The position numbers were made by a program, and so were the translations under genes. Under the pieces are notes generated by a model. That model ran no database searches, was not told the DNA's origin, and saw only the letters and a list, made by a program, of their open reading frames with translations. Positions 32,742 through 41,924 of a stretch of 64,000 bases of DNA are shown here, piece by piece (position 1 is the stretch's first letter; every line of letters starts with the position of its first letter). The stretch comes from JACDAE01 sp963744875 (lineage in GTDB: Bacteria; Chloroflexota; Ktedonobacteria; Ktedonobacterales; Ktedonobacteraceae). The DNA lies in NCBI GenBank assembly GCA_963744875.1, contig CAVUVQ010000006.1:62001-126000 (forward strand), given 5' to 3'.

Positions 32742-33784
32742 GATGCTGCCTGCTCTACCGTACCGGCAGGCATAGATAGCAACGGCTCATCGACGCCTGC
32801 TGCGCCCCACTGATCCAGCTTTGCGACTACCTCGCGCGGCGTTCCAATAATGGTGACGGCATCGAGCATACGTGGACTTACCGCCTCGATAGCCGTCTTC
32901 ATACCATCTTTCCAGCCCTCAATGACCGCCTGCACATCTGTACCGAAACCGTTGCGCGTCAACATCTGTGCATAATAGACGCCCATCTTACCAATATAGT
33001 AGGCCAGGGGAGCTGCAACTTGCGCGTATGCTGCATGACGATCTTCAGGAGACGCGTTCTCATGTAGAATTGCACTGGTAATATAAGGAGCTATAGCGGC
33101 GCTGTGCGCGGGACGATTGGCAAGCGTAGAGCCCTCATCAAGCTGTTCGCGCAATTCGCTCCACTTGTTGCCCGGCCAATATACTGGCAGCACGCCATCG
33201 GCGATCTCGCCCGTCTGCATAACATTCTTTGGACCCATTGCCGCAATGTAAATAGGCAGGTCAGCACGTAGAGGAGTAAAACGCAGCTTAAAACCACGCT
33301 CTAACTGAAAGAATTCGCCGGAATAGACCAGTTTTTCGCCATGCAAAATCATCCTGATGATCTCAACATATTCGCGCGTACGCTTCACTGGCTTCTGAAA
33401 AGGCACACCGTGCCAATGTTCGATCACATTTGCGCCCGAAGGACCAAGGCCGAGCAGAATACGACCACCAGAGCGCTCATCAAGGGTCGCCGCAGAACTG
33501 GCGATCAAAGCAGGTGTACGTGAATAGATATTCGCAATACCGGCACCAATCTTAATACGCTTTGTGGCGCGTACAAGGTCGGCCATCGAAGTAAAAAGTT
33601 CGTAGCCCCAGGATTCACCTAGCCACACCGAATCAAAGCCCAGTTCATCAGCAATTTTGACCTTCTCTACCACCGCATTCCACTCACCAGGAAAATTTGG
33701 CAAATCGGCCACAAAGCCAATCCGTGCACGATACGCTCTTTCAGGAGTCACAGCCGCCCCCCCAGACTCATCATCAGTCGTCAT
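32705..33784 (-). CDS. LLM-class F420-dependent oxidoreductase
   Basis: 359 residues. A luciferase-like TIM barrel with R-A-R-I-G-F-V-A-D-L-P-N-F-P, A-D-E-L-G-F-D-S-V-W-L-G-E, I-K-I-G-A-G-I-A-N-I-Y-S-R-T-P and R-I-L-L-G-L-G-P-S-G. These residues are those of the F420-binding subgroup (methylene-tetrahydromethanopterin reductase-like) rather than FMN luciferases. Substrate unknown. F420 use is known in Chloroflexota. It is convergent with the M48 gene, overlapping it by 37 bases. Confidence 0.88.
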   Translation of the reverse strand: MTTDDESGGAAVTPERAYRARIGFVADLPNFPGEWNAVVEKVKIADELGFDSVWLGESWGYELFTSMADLVRATKRIKIGAGIANIYSRTPALIASSAATLDERSGGRILLGLGPSGANVIEHWHGVPFQKPVKRTREYVEIIRMILHGEKLVYSGEFFQLERGFKLRFTPLRADLPIYIAAMGPKNVMQTGEIADGVLPVYWPGNKWSELREQLDEGSTLANRPAHSAAIAPYITSAILHENASPEDRHAAYAQVAAPLAYYIGKMGVYYAQMLTRNGFGTDVQAVIEGWKDGMKTAIEAVSPRMLDAVTIIGTPREVVAKLDQWGAAGVDEPLLSMPAGTVEQAASQLGALADALKA

Positions 33785-33859
33785 AAGAAGACCATCCTTC
33801 CATCGACAATAACATACATGAGAACTTGTTCATTATATCATTCAGAAAGAGAGATAGCC

Positions 33860-34747
33860 TTATGTTAATCCCCGTTCGTATGTATAAAAGAGATTCCCAT
33901 CCCATTCATATTCAACGCCTGTAAGAGCTTCCCGCAGAAGTAGAATATCAGGAACATAGGCACGAATAGAATCCACGTGCAGATCAGAAAGTCGCCGCCG
34001 CAGGTCATAAGCAAGCAGACTGATTGCTTCAATGGCGGTTCCATCAATGTACCCAATTGAGAGTTGTCGACCCTGACGCTCTGTGCGAACTTCAGCTATC
34101 ACTAACCCATCCAGCCAATTCCAGCGTCGTAAAAGATGGACCTGTTGGGCGTCGATCTTTGACTTGAGTAATTCAGCTGTAATAGGATAAGCAGTCCAAC
34201 TTACATAATACAAACCACCTGCAAGAGGAAAGATATTAGAGACATTCAGGTAATCGATAATCTCATCCAGATCAGCAAGTGTTGCAAGTTGCGTTCTTTC
34301 CTGCGAAGCTCGTGCCGAATTAAGCTGTGGTGTAACCGTGAGGAGCGAGAAGCCAGCCACCTTGCGCATAAAAATGCGTTCAGCCACCCTGATAGATGGA
34401 GTATTCTCTGACTCAATCAGCAGACGTGCGTATGCAGCACCACGTTGCATAGCTTCCAGCAGCGCCGCATTATTGAGTGCCTCCGCCAACCCCTGCCGAC
34501 GAAACTGCGGGTCAACGCGTAATCCTTGTAGCCAGGCGTCAGAAGGCGTTAGCATACATATATAAACAATGCCAGCCGGTTGCTCATTGATCGTAGCAAC
34601 GAACAGGCGACCGTCTGGATTATGGAGCCAATCGTCCCACTGATATTCAACATAGTCGCCCCATGACCACGTATTTCTACAAAATGCCAGCACAGCTTCA
34701 CGATCTTCCGGGCGAGCAAAGCGAATTTCTCTTATACTTGAGTTCAT
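33860..34747 (-). CDS. GNAT-family N-acetyltransferase
   Basis: 295 residues from ATG at 34747, preceded by GTGAGAAG; an upstream ATG at 34801 is also in frame. The N-terminal GNAT domain has I-R-F-A-R-P-E-D-R-E-A-V-L and the acetyl-CoA motif V-D-P-Q-F-R-R-Q-G-L-A-E-A-L near residues 85-98. The C-terminal 130 residues form a second, degenerate GNAT-like half. Substrate unknown. Confidence 0.85.
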   Translation of the reverse strand: MNSSIREIRFARPEDREAVLAFCRNTWSWGDYVEYQWDDWLHNPDGRLFVATINEQPAGIVYICMLTPSDAWLQGLRVDPQFRRQGLAEALNNAALLEAMQRGAAYARLLIESENTPSIRVAERIFMRKVAGFSLLTVTPQLNSARASQERTQLATLADLDEIIDYLNVSNIFPLAGGLYYVSWTAYPITAELLKSKIDAQQVHLLRRWNWLDGLVIAEVRTERQGRQLSIGYIDGTAIEAISLLAYDLRRRLSDLHVDSIRAYVPDILLLREALTGVEYEWDGNLFYTYERGLT

Positions 34748-34949
34748 GTTCTTCTCACTTTCCACGATTATACTATAGCGATAAGAGATCAATTTCGTCA
34801 ATATGCCAGCGAGGATGGAAACAAGGATACACCTGTTCAGTTACATGTTAGAAACATTTTTCTGTGCATAAACGTAATAATATTAATCCCCCTGGATATG
34901 AGATGGGTGTATGTGCCTTTGAGAAGAGATAGTACGTCAGGAGAACAGT

Positions 34950-35792
34950 ATGCCAGAACAACCACGAATAGAACCGACAAAAGATAAAGTCCAGGCGAAT
35001 GTGCAGAGTGTAGTCGAACATGCGCAGCAAGAGGTCGCAGAGAGCCGCACGCCCTGGTATCGTTCATCGCGTCGTGCACAGGTGCTGATCGGCATCTATA
35101 TCGCGGAATTTGTCCTTTTCGCATTACTGGCCTGGTTTGTCCACCTGCACCCAATTTTATCTATAGATGTGACTATTACGCGAGAATTTCAAGAGAATCA
35201 ATCACCATTTCTCAAAGGATTTATGGTTGCAGTGAGCTTTTTGGGTAATCAGGCCATCATTTTTACCGCGTTGATTTTTTTAACGGTACTGTTCTTCTGG
35301 ATTGTGCGCCTCCGTTTAGAAGCATTATTCATCGCAGGCCTTTCCATTGTCAGTGGTATCACAAATACACTGATTAAGTTACTTGTGAGCCGTCCACGCC
35401 CCACAACACAGTTCGTCTCCATTTTTCAACATGCAACGGGACAGAGTTTTCCCAGCGGACATGTGATGTCATACGTTGCCTTCTGGGGATTATTGTTCTC
35501 ATTAGGCTTGATTCTTTTTAGAAGAGATCGCTGGTGGCACTACGCATTATTGATTATTCCAGCTCTCTTCGTTGTACTGGTTGGTCCATCACGCATCTAC
35601 CTTGGCGATCACTGGGCCAGTGATGTGCTTGGAGGATACCTGTTTGGTGGGTTGCTACTCGGTATCGCGCTATGGGTGTACCTCAGATTGAAGGAACGTG
35701 GTGTCCTTACTCCCAAATGGAACAGCAGCAAAACCTTGTTTAACATGGTTTCATCGTCAAAAAATAGCTCATTGAGCATCATTGAGCATTAA
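34950..35792 (+). CDS. PAP2-family membrane phosphatase
   Basis: 280 residues, ATG six bases after AGGAG. Five or six hydrophobic segments. The three phosphatase motifs are present: K-L-L-V-S-R-P-R-P near 145, F-P-S-G-H-V near 167 (catalytic His), and S-R-I-Y-L-G-D-H-W-A-S-D near 212-223. It probably dephosphorylates undecaprenyl pyrophosphate or phosphatidic-acid-type lipids. A 40-residue hydrophilic N-terminus precedes the membrane part. A GTAG palindrome follows the stop codon. Confidence 0.92.
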   Translation: MPEQPRIEPTKDKVQANVQSVVEHAQQEVAESRTPWYRSSRRAQVLIGIYIAEFVLFALLAWFVHLHPILSIDVTITREFQENQSPFLKGFMVAVSFLGNQAIIFTALIFLTVLFFWIVRLRLEALFIAGLSIVSGITNTLIKLLVSRPRPTTQFVSIFQHATGQSFPSGHVMSYVAFWGLLFSLGLILFRRDRWWHYALLIIPALFVVLVGPSRIYLGDHWASDVLGGYLFGGLLLGIALWVYLRLKERGVLTPKWNSSKTLFNMVSSSKNSSLSIIEH

Positions 35793-35794
35793 GA

Positions 35795-35878
35795 TAGGGG
35801 CCGGATTGCTCACGCCCAGGTGTGTCAGGTTTGATGAATGGTTCCACACACCTGGGCGCGAGCAATCTGGCCCCTACT
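35795..35878. repeat. GTAG-type palindrome between convergent genes
   Basis: Arms 35795-35825 and 35845-35878 pair over about 31 bases with two mismatches. The minus-strand arm begins GTAG-GGGC and folds as GGGC...GCCC. The inner part (GCCCAGGTGTG and its complement) is shared with the palindrome at 37294. It fills the 90-base gap between the PAP2 gene and the gene at 35883 and is probably a two-way terminator. Confidence 0.8.
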
Positions 35879-35882
35879 ATAT

Positions 35883-36542
35883 CTATGCTTGCTGATTTTC
35901 TTCCTGAGCACTCTCCTCATACTGAGTGCTGTAGCTGGGTGTATCTGTCGTCAGCGCTTCCTCAGGAGGAGAGGCGTTGTGATTATTACTCAATTCTGGT
36001 TCTTCATTACCATGCTCGACAAGGCTCTCATACTCATCTGCTGAGGGAGGCGTATCACTTGTCTCCTCTGGAGAAGTCGTATCGGTCTCGGCAACAGTCT
36101 CAGGAGAAGGAGTGGTTAACTCTTCGGATGGCTCTACTGACACGTTTGACTCATTCTGTGCGAGGCCATCTGTAGCAGGAGTATTGTCAAGAAGCAATGG
36201 CTCTTGATACGCTTCGCTGCTCACTTCTTGCGTCTTGAAATCTTCTGGTTGCAGCTCTGGAAGTTCAACTGGTGAGGTCTGAGATGCTGGTGCTTCCTCA
36301 TTCTGATCTTCTTGCGGTGAACGAATTTGTTGCAATTTCTCTTCAAGATTGTGCAAATGCGCCTGGCTCTCGTCGAAGGTAGACTGCGCTCGCGTAACTT
36401 TTTTCTGAGCCTTCTTTACATCTTTTTTGGCTCGCTCTATTTTGAGCATAGTTTTTGCTTCTTGTTTTGCCTGCTTCTTACGCTGTCGTCTGGCCTCATC
36501 CTTTTGCGAAACGTCAGGTTCGCTGGTTGCTGTTTTTGCCAT
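35883..36542 (-). CDS. low-complexity coiled-coil acidic protein
   Basis: 219 residues from ATG 36542, which follows GAGGAAAG; an ATG at 36557 has no such site. Residues 12-85 are a basic then mixed coiled coil (R-R-Q-R-K-K-Q-A-K-Q-E-A, K-K-A-Q-K-K-V-T-R-A-Q, H-N-L-E-E-K-L). The rest is Glu/Thr/Pro/Ser-rich and disordered. The basic start and acidic tail give a strong charge asymmetry, as in nucleoid- or envelope-linking proteins. No family recognised. Confidence 0.6.
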   Translation of the reverse strand: MAKTATSEPDVSQKDEARRQRKKQAKQEAKTMLKIERAKKDVKKAQKKVTRAQSTFDESQAHLHNLEEKLQQIRSPQEDQNEEAPASQTSPVELPELQPEDFKTQEVSSEAYQEPLLLDNTPATDGLAQNESNVSVEPSEELTTPSPETVAETDTTSPEETSDTPPSADEYESLVEHGNEEPELSNNHNASPPEEALTTDTPSYSTQYEESAQEENQQA

Positions 36543-36813
36543 AATCTTTCCTCGCATTCGCTAATAAGTCTGTCTACGTTGACATCATTATGGTTTGCAC
36601 CAACGCTAAGAGAGATAGGTGCGCTGGTCCAAAACGCGTAACATTCTGTTCGTACGTAGCCTCTAAGGGGTATATTATATCACTAAATAGTAATACGGTT
36701 GTGGATGGCGCAAAGGCTACACACCTCCCTTTGTCAGTATTTTTTTGTCGCTTCTCATCTGCATGTGATAGACTTTTAACAATACTTTTGTGTAGAGAGT
36801 TGTGTAAGAAACC

Positions 36814-37311
36814 ATGGAACTAAACGATACAACAGATTATCAACTTTGTTTTGCCTGTGGCTTGCGTAATCCTTATGGACTACACATGCTCTTTCGTCAA
36901 GATAAAGGAACGGTTGTTTCAGATTTTCAGCCACACGAGGAGCATCAGGGCTTCCCTGGTATTATCCATGGTGGCATCGTTGCAGCCGTCTTAGATGAGG
37001 CATTGAATCGAACATCTTTGCTCACTGAACATCCCGCCTGGAGCATGACAGGGCGCTTAGAGGTACGTTATCGCCGTAATGTGCCTTATGGACCCTTGTT
37101 GCGTGTCCGCGCTACCCCCGGTATCGTACGAAATCGCATGCTGCAAGCGAAAGGCGTATTGACGCTTGCCGATGATGAGGCTATTGTTCTGGCTGAGGCG
37201 CAGGGAACGTTTATGATGTTAACGGCGGAAATGGTTGATACCGTAATGAAGGATTACCCCGCTATGCGCACATTTTTGGAGAGTAATGAAACAGCGTCGG
37301 GACCCGATTGA
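36814..37311 (+). CDS. PaaI-family hotdog thioesterase
   Basis: 165 residues. C-F-A-C-G-L-R-N-P-Y-G-L-H near residue 11 and the active-site loop H-G-G-I-V-A-A-V-L-D-E-A near 53-64, with Asp/Glu at the catalytic positions, define the PaaI-like hotdog family. It hydrolyses acyl- or aroyl-CoA thioesters; substrate unknown. It is convergent with ftsH; a GTAG-related palindrome overlaps its last codons. Confidence 0.88.
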   Translation: MELNDTTDYQLCFACGLRNPYGLHMLFRQDKGTVVSDFQPHEEHQGFPGIIHGGIVAAVLDEALNRTSLLTEHPAWSMTGRLEVRYRRNVPYGPLLRVRATPGIVRNRMLQAKGVLTLADDEAIVLAEAQGTFMMLTAEMVDTVMKDYPAMRTFLESNETASGPD

Positions 37312-37375
37312 TCGCGCCCAGGTGTGTCTATAATCAAGGTTCACACACCTGGACCCAATTGATCGGACCCCGACG
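37294..37375. repeat. diverged GTAG-type palindrome between PaaI-type gene and ftsH
   Basis: Arms beginning GCGTCGGGACCCGATTG (left) and, on the other strand, GCGTCGGGGTCCGATCAAT (right) pair partly, with inner GCCCAGGTGTG / CACACACCTGG nearly identical to the palindrome at 35795. It overlaps the last 18 bases of the thioesterase gene and ends ten bases before the ftsH stop codon. GTCG replaces GTAG at both feet. Confidence 0.7.
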
Positions 37376-37384
37376 CCGTTTATG

Positions 37385-39418
37385 CTACTGCGTTTCGGTT
37401 GTGCCCGGTTGTATCGATGGCGGTGTTGGTGCCAGGATAACGTTTTGTTGACTAGGATCAGGCGAGAACTGTGTAGACGATATCGGCGCTGCCGTCTCCT
37501 CCATAATTGACAGTAATTGTTTGGAGTCAATCGTCTCCTTGCGGCGCAATTCCTGGGCGATACGATCGAGTGTTGGTCGGTACGTGGTCAACAGATCGAC
37601 CGTTTTCGCATAAGATGAACGCACAATACGATCAACTTCCTCATCGATTAGCTCTGCCGTCTCTTCACTGTAATTAGAAGGTGCACCTGTATCACCACCT
37701 CCCGCAAATGGACTCTGACGTTCACTAAACGAGATCGTACCCAGACGCTCGCTCATCCCCCAACGCGATACCATCTGACGCGCAATAGCTGTAACGCGTT
37801 GCAGATCGTTTTCCGCGCCCGTCGTAACTTTACCAAAGACTACCTGCTCGGCAGCACGACCACCAAGGGCAGTCACAATCTGCACCATGAGATATTCTTT
37901 CGAATAGTTATAGCGATCATCAAGCGGCGTCGACATTGTAACACCGAGAGCTTGCCCGCGAGGTACGATAGTAACCTTGGTCACGGGATCAGCACCTTCA
38001 GAAAGAAGCCCCGCCAGCGCATGTCCACCTTCATGATACGCCGTGACCGTGAGATCCTCGTCGCTCAACACTAGTGGACGCTCGGCACCAAGCAGGATTT
38101 TATCCAGCGCCTCTTCAAAGTTTGGTTGTGTCACCTTATCCTGGTTACGGCGTGCGGCCAGTAGAGCAGCCTCGTTAATCAGATTAGCCAGATCCGCACC
38201 TACCATACCAGTTGTGCTGCGTGCTACCTTCGTAAGGTCCACATCAGGTGCCAATGGCACGTCGCGTGCATGAATCTTGAGGATCGCGAGCCGTCCATTC
38301 CAATCGGGCCGATCAACCGTAACACGCCGATCGAAACGACCGGGACGCAAGAGCGCCTGATCAAGTCCATCGGGCCGGTTGGTCGCCGCAATAACTACTA
38401 CAGCCTGGCGATTATCAAAACCATCCATCTCTACCAGTAACTGGTTCAGCGTCTGCTCACGCTCATCGTTAGTATTAATGCTGGAACCACGTTGGCGACC
38501 TACGGCATCAATTTCATCGATAAAGATGATGCTTGGTGAAGCCTTCTTCGCCTGATCAAATAGATCACGGACGCGACTGGCTCCCACACCAACCAGAACT
38601 TCGACGAACTCAGAACCAGACATTGAGAAGAAGGGTACACCAGCTTCACCCGCTACCGCACGGGCCAGCAACGTTTTACCTGTACCCGGAGGGCCCACGA
38701 GCAGAACACCGCGTGGAATTTTGCCGCCCAGGCGCTGAAACTTCTGTGGGGTTTTCAGAAACTCAACGACCTCTTGCAACTCGTATTTTGACTCGTCCAC
38801 CCCTGCGACATCCGCAAAGGTCGTGCTTGGACGATCTTCTAAAATCAATTTCGCACGGCTCTTGCCAAAGCTAAAGATACCCTGTTGCCCCTGGGTCGCG
38901 CGGCGACTGAAGAAGAAAATGGCACCTATCAGGAACAGCCACGGCAAGAAATCGAGCAGAAGAGTCAACCAGAACGAATTATCGGCTGGCGGCTGGACGT
39001 ATACCACAGCCCCACTGGCATTAAGCTTCACGGACAGATTGGGATCTCCATTCGGAAGCTGGTAGACATGATACTGGGTCTGACCATTTACCGGCTCTTT
39101 CAACGTTCCTGTAATATCAGTCTGCCCTAGCAGCGTTACAGTTTTGATATTCTTATCCGCAAGTTGATTGTAAAATTGCGTGTAGTTAAGGTTTACAGAT
39201 TGCGGAGCACTGTTGCTCTGACTCGTACTATTAAACCAGTTGACAATATACACAACGAGGAGGATGCCAACAATGAGCATAAGCCAGCGGTTCAGGTTGT
39301 TCGATGGACGCTGTGATGGTGTCTGCCCATTATTGGGCCGCCCTGATGGTCCCTGACGCGGTTGCTGCCTCTCGTTATTATTTTGTAGCCAGTACATATT
39401 TTCCGGCTGTTTACTCAT
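37385..39418 (-). CDS. ftsH: ATP-dependent zinc metalloprotease FtsH
   Basis: 677 residues from ATG 39418, with CAGGT upstream; an upstream in-frame ATG at 39496 lacks a site. A Gln/Pro/Asn-rich N-terminal extension (1-42) precedes the first membrane helix (44-62), the extracytoplasmic domain and the second helix (150-170). The AAA module has Walker A G-P-P-G-T-G-K-T (242-249), Walker B F-I-D-E-I-D (299-304) and second region of homology; the protease has H-E-G-G-H (462-466). It removes misfolded and short-lived membrane and cytosolic proteins as a hexamer. The disordered extension is longer than in most FtsH proteins. Confidence 0.97.
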   Translation of the reverse strand: MSKQPENMYWLQNNNERQQPRQGPSGRPNNGQTPSQRPSNNLNRWLMLIVGILLVVYIVNWFNSTSQSNSAPQSVNLNYTQFYNQLADKNIKTVTLLGQTDITGTLKEPVNGQTQYHVYQLPNGDPNLSVKLNASGAVVYVQPPADNSFWLTLLLDFLPWLFLIGAIFFFSRRATQGQQGIFSFGKSRAKLILEDRPSTTFADVAGVDESKYELQEVVEFLKTPQKFQRLGGKIPRGVLLVGPPGTGKTLLARAVAGEAGVPFFSMSGSEFVEVLVGVGASRVRDLFDQAKKASPSIIFIDEIDAVGRQRGSSINTNDEREQTLNQLLVEMDGFDNRQAVVVIAATNRPDGLDQALLRPGRFDRRVTVDRPDWNGRLAILKIHARDVPLAPDVDLTKVARSTTGMVGADLANLINEAALLAARRNQDKVTQPNFEEALDKILLGAERPLVLSDEDLTVTAYHEGGHALAGLLSEGADPVTKVTIVPRGQALGVTMSTPLDDRYNYSKEYLMVQIVTALGGRAAEQVVFGKVTTGAENDLQRVTAIARQMVSRWGMSERLGTISFSERQSPFAGGGDTGAPSNYSEETAELIDEEVDRIVRSSYAKTVDLLTTYRPTLDRIAQELRRKETIDSKQLLSIMEETAAPISSTQFSPDPSQQNVILAPTPPSIQPGTTETQ

Positions 39419-39633
39419 GTGAAGTACCTGCTTTCTGGGCCTTCGATCTGCTTTATCCCACGACACACGTACGCTGGGAAGGTAAAGCCATCCCATCGTA
39501 TAGACTATAGGGAGGCAACGTATTTATTATATCTTACCGATGCTGGAAATGCACGCATAGGGTAACCCTCTATGCTATTCTATACGTTGCGAAGGGGGAA
39601 AATGTTGAATAAACCATGTATGAGGAACCATAT

Positions 39634-40527
39634 TTAGGACTCCACTGAAAAATTGTACCTGAACATAGAACATTCATCTGGGAAGGATGAATGTTCCAGC
39701 GTTCTATCGTTTGTGTCTAACCTAGGTTGTGCTCTGAGTTGTAGGATAATCTGGCGTGAGCTATGTGGTGGAATGTTCAGGCGATCAGCAGGACGATTAA
39801 GGCCATCTTCTGCCGTGACAATAGGCTCAAAACAGATAAATGCATGATCGGGAGCTGTCACTGCCTCAGACCAGACCTGCATAGTCGAGAGAGCATAGTT
39901 GCCATTATCTGGCAGTTCCGCAATAGTCAGCACGCCATGGCCAGGAATTTGAATGGTAACGGAATGAGGGAATGGATAGGGATTGTCTGGCGGCTGAGTG
40001 TCCCATTGAAATGCTGAAACAGTGAACCCCGTAGGACCATCCGTCTCAACGCGTGACTTGACAGATTGCTCGACAGTAAAGTAGGGATGAAAGCCAGGCG
40101 CGATAGGCATAACTTCCTCGCCGCGATTCTCCATCGTCAACGTATAGGTAAGCACACCTTCGCCAGCAGTAATCTGGGCCGTGAATGCGAATTCGTAAGG
40201 GTAATGGGGACGTGTCGCATCACTGCTCGTCAATTGAATAGTAATGCTGGCCTCATTTTGAGCAGTAACGGTCCATGGCATGGTACGACCAAAACCATGG
40301 ATGGGGAGCGTGGTCCCCTTCTCTTGAAAGATGCCATCTTTGAGGCGCGAAAAGTTAGGGATCATCAGGGGCAGACCCCAGCGCTTCACGTTGCCCGTTT
40401 CAGCCGGTCGATATAAGACTTCCCAGGGGCCAACCTGGAAATGTGAGACCAGGCATATTTCAGGGATCACGCCTATTTTTGTATCACCGTATGTGAGTAC
40501 ATGCTCACGTGGCGTAGGAAAGTTCAT
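39634..40527 (-). CDS. aldose 1-epimerase/mutarotase-like protein
   Basis: 297 residues with the galactose-mutarotase beta-sandwich pattern: G-N-V-K-R-W-G-L-P-L near 46, the catalytic-type histidine in A-P-G-F-H-P-Y-F near 147, and the glutamate in F-I-C-F-E-P-I near 236. It interconverts sugar anomers, possibly sugar phosphates. The last 30 residues (after Q-I-I-L-Q-L-R-A-Q) run through a perfect 11-bp hairpin (GAACATTCATC / GATGAATGTTC, 39668-39678 with 39686-39696), which suggests that the coding end may have been extended into a former terminator. Confidence 0.85.
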   Translation of the reverse strand: MNFPTPREHVLTYGDTKIGVIPEICLVSHFQVGPWEVLYRPAETGNVKRWGLPLMIPNFSRLKDGIFQEKGTTLPIHGFGRTMPWTVTAQNEASITIQLTSSDATRPHYPYEFAFTAQITAGEGVLTYTLTMENRGEEVMPIAPGFHPYFTVEQSVKSRVETDGPTGFTVSAFQWDTQPPDNPYPFPHSVTIQIPGHGVLTIAELPDNGNYALSTMQVWSEAVTAPDHAFICFEPIVTAEDGLNRPADRLNIPPHSSRQIILQLRAQPRLDTNDRTLEHSSFPDECSMFRYNFSVES

Positions 40528-40691
40528 AAAGCATAAAGCTCAACCTTTAAGGCCGAGCACAACCTCCTCTTTACTCTATTTTCTATGATAGCCTATAGTA
40601 TTATGGTACGTGGTGAGGAGATCAGCAAGCTCACCTTTATAATCTTATATCTTGCATATATTCCAATCAGGCTATAGAGCTTCCCATCCTA

Positions 40692-40720
40692 TTGCGTTTT
40701 GATAGTTCCATGCTTATACT
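40692..40720 (+). promoter_or_regulatory. promoter of minC
   Basis: TTGCGT (40692-40697), 17-base spacer, TATACT (40715-40720). It gives a leader of about 95 bases before the minC start at 40821. Confidence 0.55.
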
Positions 40721-40820
40721 GTAGGTATTGAGGTGTATATGTACGCATATGCATTGCGTTTGAAGCTACAAATGTATCGTTTTCTACATCCTGCTTCCAG
40801 AACGAATGGGGAGTTTGTGT

Positions 40821-41588
40821 ATGGAGGACAACTCAGGTAGAGAAACGTCGGTGGCACGAACACCGTCAGGCAGGCTGGAAAGTGAGGAAACACGGTCTGT
40901 GCAAGGATATATTTCCATTAAAGGAACACGTAGTGGCTTGCTCTTGACTCTGGAGCCTGAAACGCCTTTCATTGATCTACTAAACGCATTGGCAGATCGG
41001 TTGTCGGAAGCACCAGCTTTTTTTCGTGGTGCGGCACTTACCGTAGACACCAGTCGACGGAATTTACGCGTAAGTGAACGTGTACAACTTGAGAACCTTC
41101 TTGCGCATTATCAGATGTCGGTCAGGTCACTGGAACAGGTGACAGAGGTGATCAAGGAGGCAAGGACAATTACGTTACCATTAGAGGAGTCACCAGCAGA
41201 GCAGCCGAACGAACTTCAGATTCAGCGCGATCCAAGGGAATCAGAGGATACGCTTTTCTTAAGACGCACAATTCGTTCAGGCCAGGCAATCCATCATAAA
41301 AGTAATGTCGTGGTACTCGGCGATGTAAATCCAGGCGCGGAGATTGTGGCCGGCGGAGATATCATCGTCTGGGGCGTCTTGCGCGGGATGGTCCACGCTG
41401 GCTATCCCGATAATGAGCAAGCAATGGTATGCGCACTTCAGTTATCCCCTGTACAGGTGCGTATTGCCCACCTTCTCTCCCGCCCGCCGGAAGGATTCAC
41501 GGCGCAACCACGACCCGAGGTTGCTATAATCAAACAGGGGCAGATTGTAGTTGAAACCTGGGTGAGCGGACGCTCTCCGCGCAAATAG
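40821..41588 (+). CDS. minC: septum site-determining protein MinC
   Basis: 255 residues. ATG at 40821 follows GGGGAG at seven bases; an ATG at 40806 is also in frame. The N-terminal domain starts with the K-G-T-R-S-G-L-L-L-T-L segment, and the C-terminal right-handed beta-helix has the family signature H-K-S-N-V-V-V-L-G-D-V-N-P-G-A-E-I-V-A-G-G-D-I-I-V-W-G-x-L-R-G-x-V-H-A-G. MinC is the FtsZ inhibitor that, with MinD, blocks division at the poles. minD and minE follow on the same strand. Confidence 0.95.
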   Translation: MEDNSGRETSVARTPSGRLESEETRSVQGYISIKGTRSGLLLTLEPETPFIDLLNALADRLSEAPAFFRGAALTVDTSRRNLRVSERVQLENLLAHYQMSVRSLEQVTEVIKEARTITLPLEESPAEQPNELQIQRDPRESEDTLFLRRTIRSGQAIHHKSNVVVLGDVNPGAEIVAGGDIIVWGVLRGMVHAGYPDNEQAMVCALQLSPVQVRIAHLLSRPPEGFTAQPRPEVAIIKQGQIVVETWVSGRSPRK

Positions 41589-41924
41589 GAATGCTGTCCT
41601 ATGTCAGCAAGGGATATACCGCTGGAAATTGCATACAATAAGTATACTAAAGATATACATCAGGTAGCACTTGAAGCCTTCTTGCACTGTCATATGAAAA
41701 TATACTTTGCAAGCAAGGATTTCATGGTATACTGACTAAGTATTCTATCGTGAAGAGACAAAGAGATATCTTTGGAAGCAGTTTTTATTTATGTATTGTA
41801 GTATCCTAAATTGCAGTATCCTGAAATGGATCAAAAGAAGCGTCCAGGATCAACAAGCTTTCTGTGTATTAAGTGGAGCTAGTAAGCAAAATTGATCAAT
41901 GGAAGCAGCTGTAGGGAGTAGCGT
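41589..41924 (+). other. minC-minD intergenic region with its own promoter
   Basis: 336 bases without a gene. TTTGCA/TTGCAA near 41706-41712 and TATACT (41728-41733), 15-16 bases apart and with TGG before the -10, look like a promoter, leaving a leader of about 185 bases before minD. minD and minE may therefore be expressed separately from minC. Confidence 0.4.
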
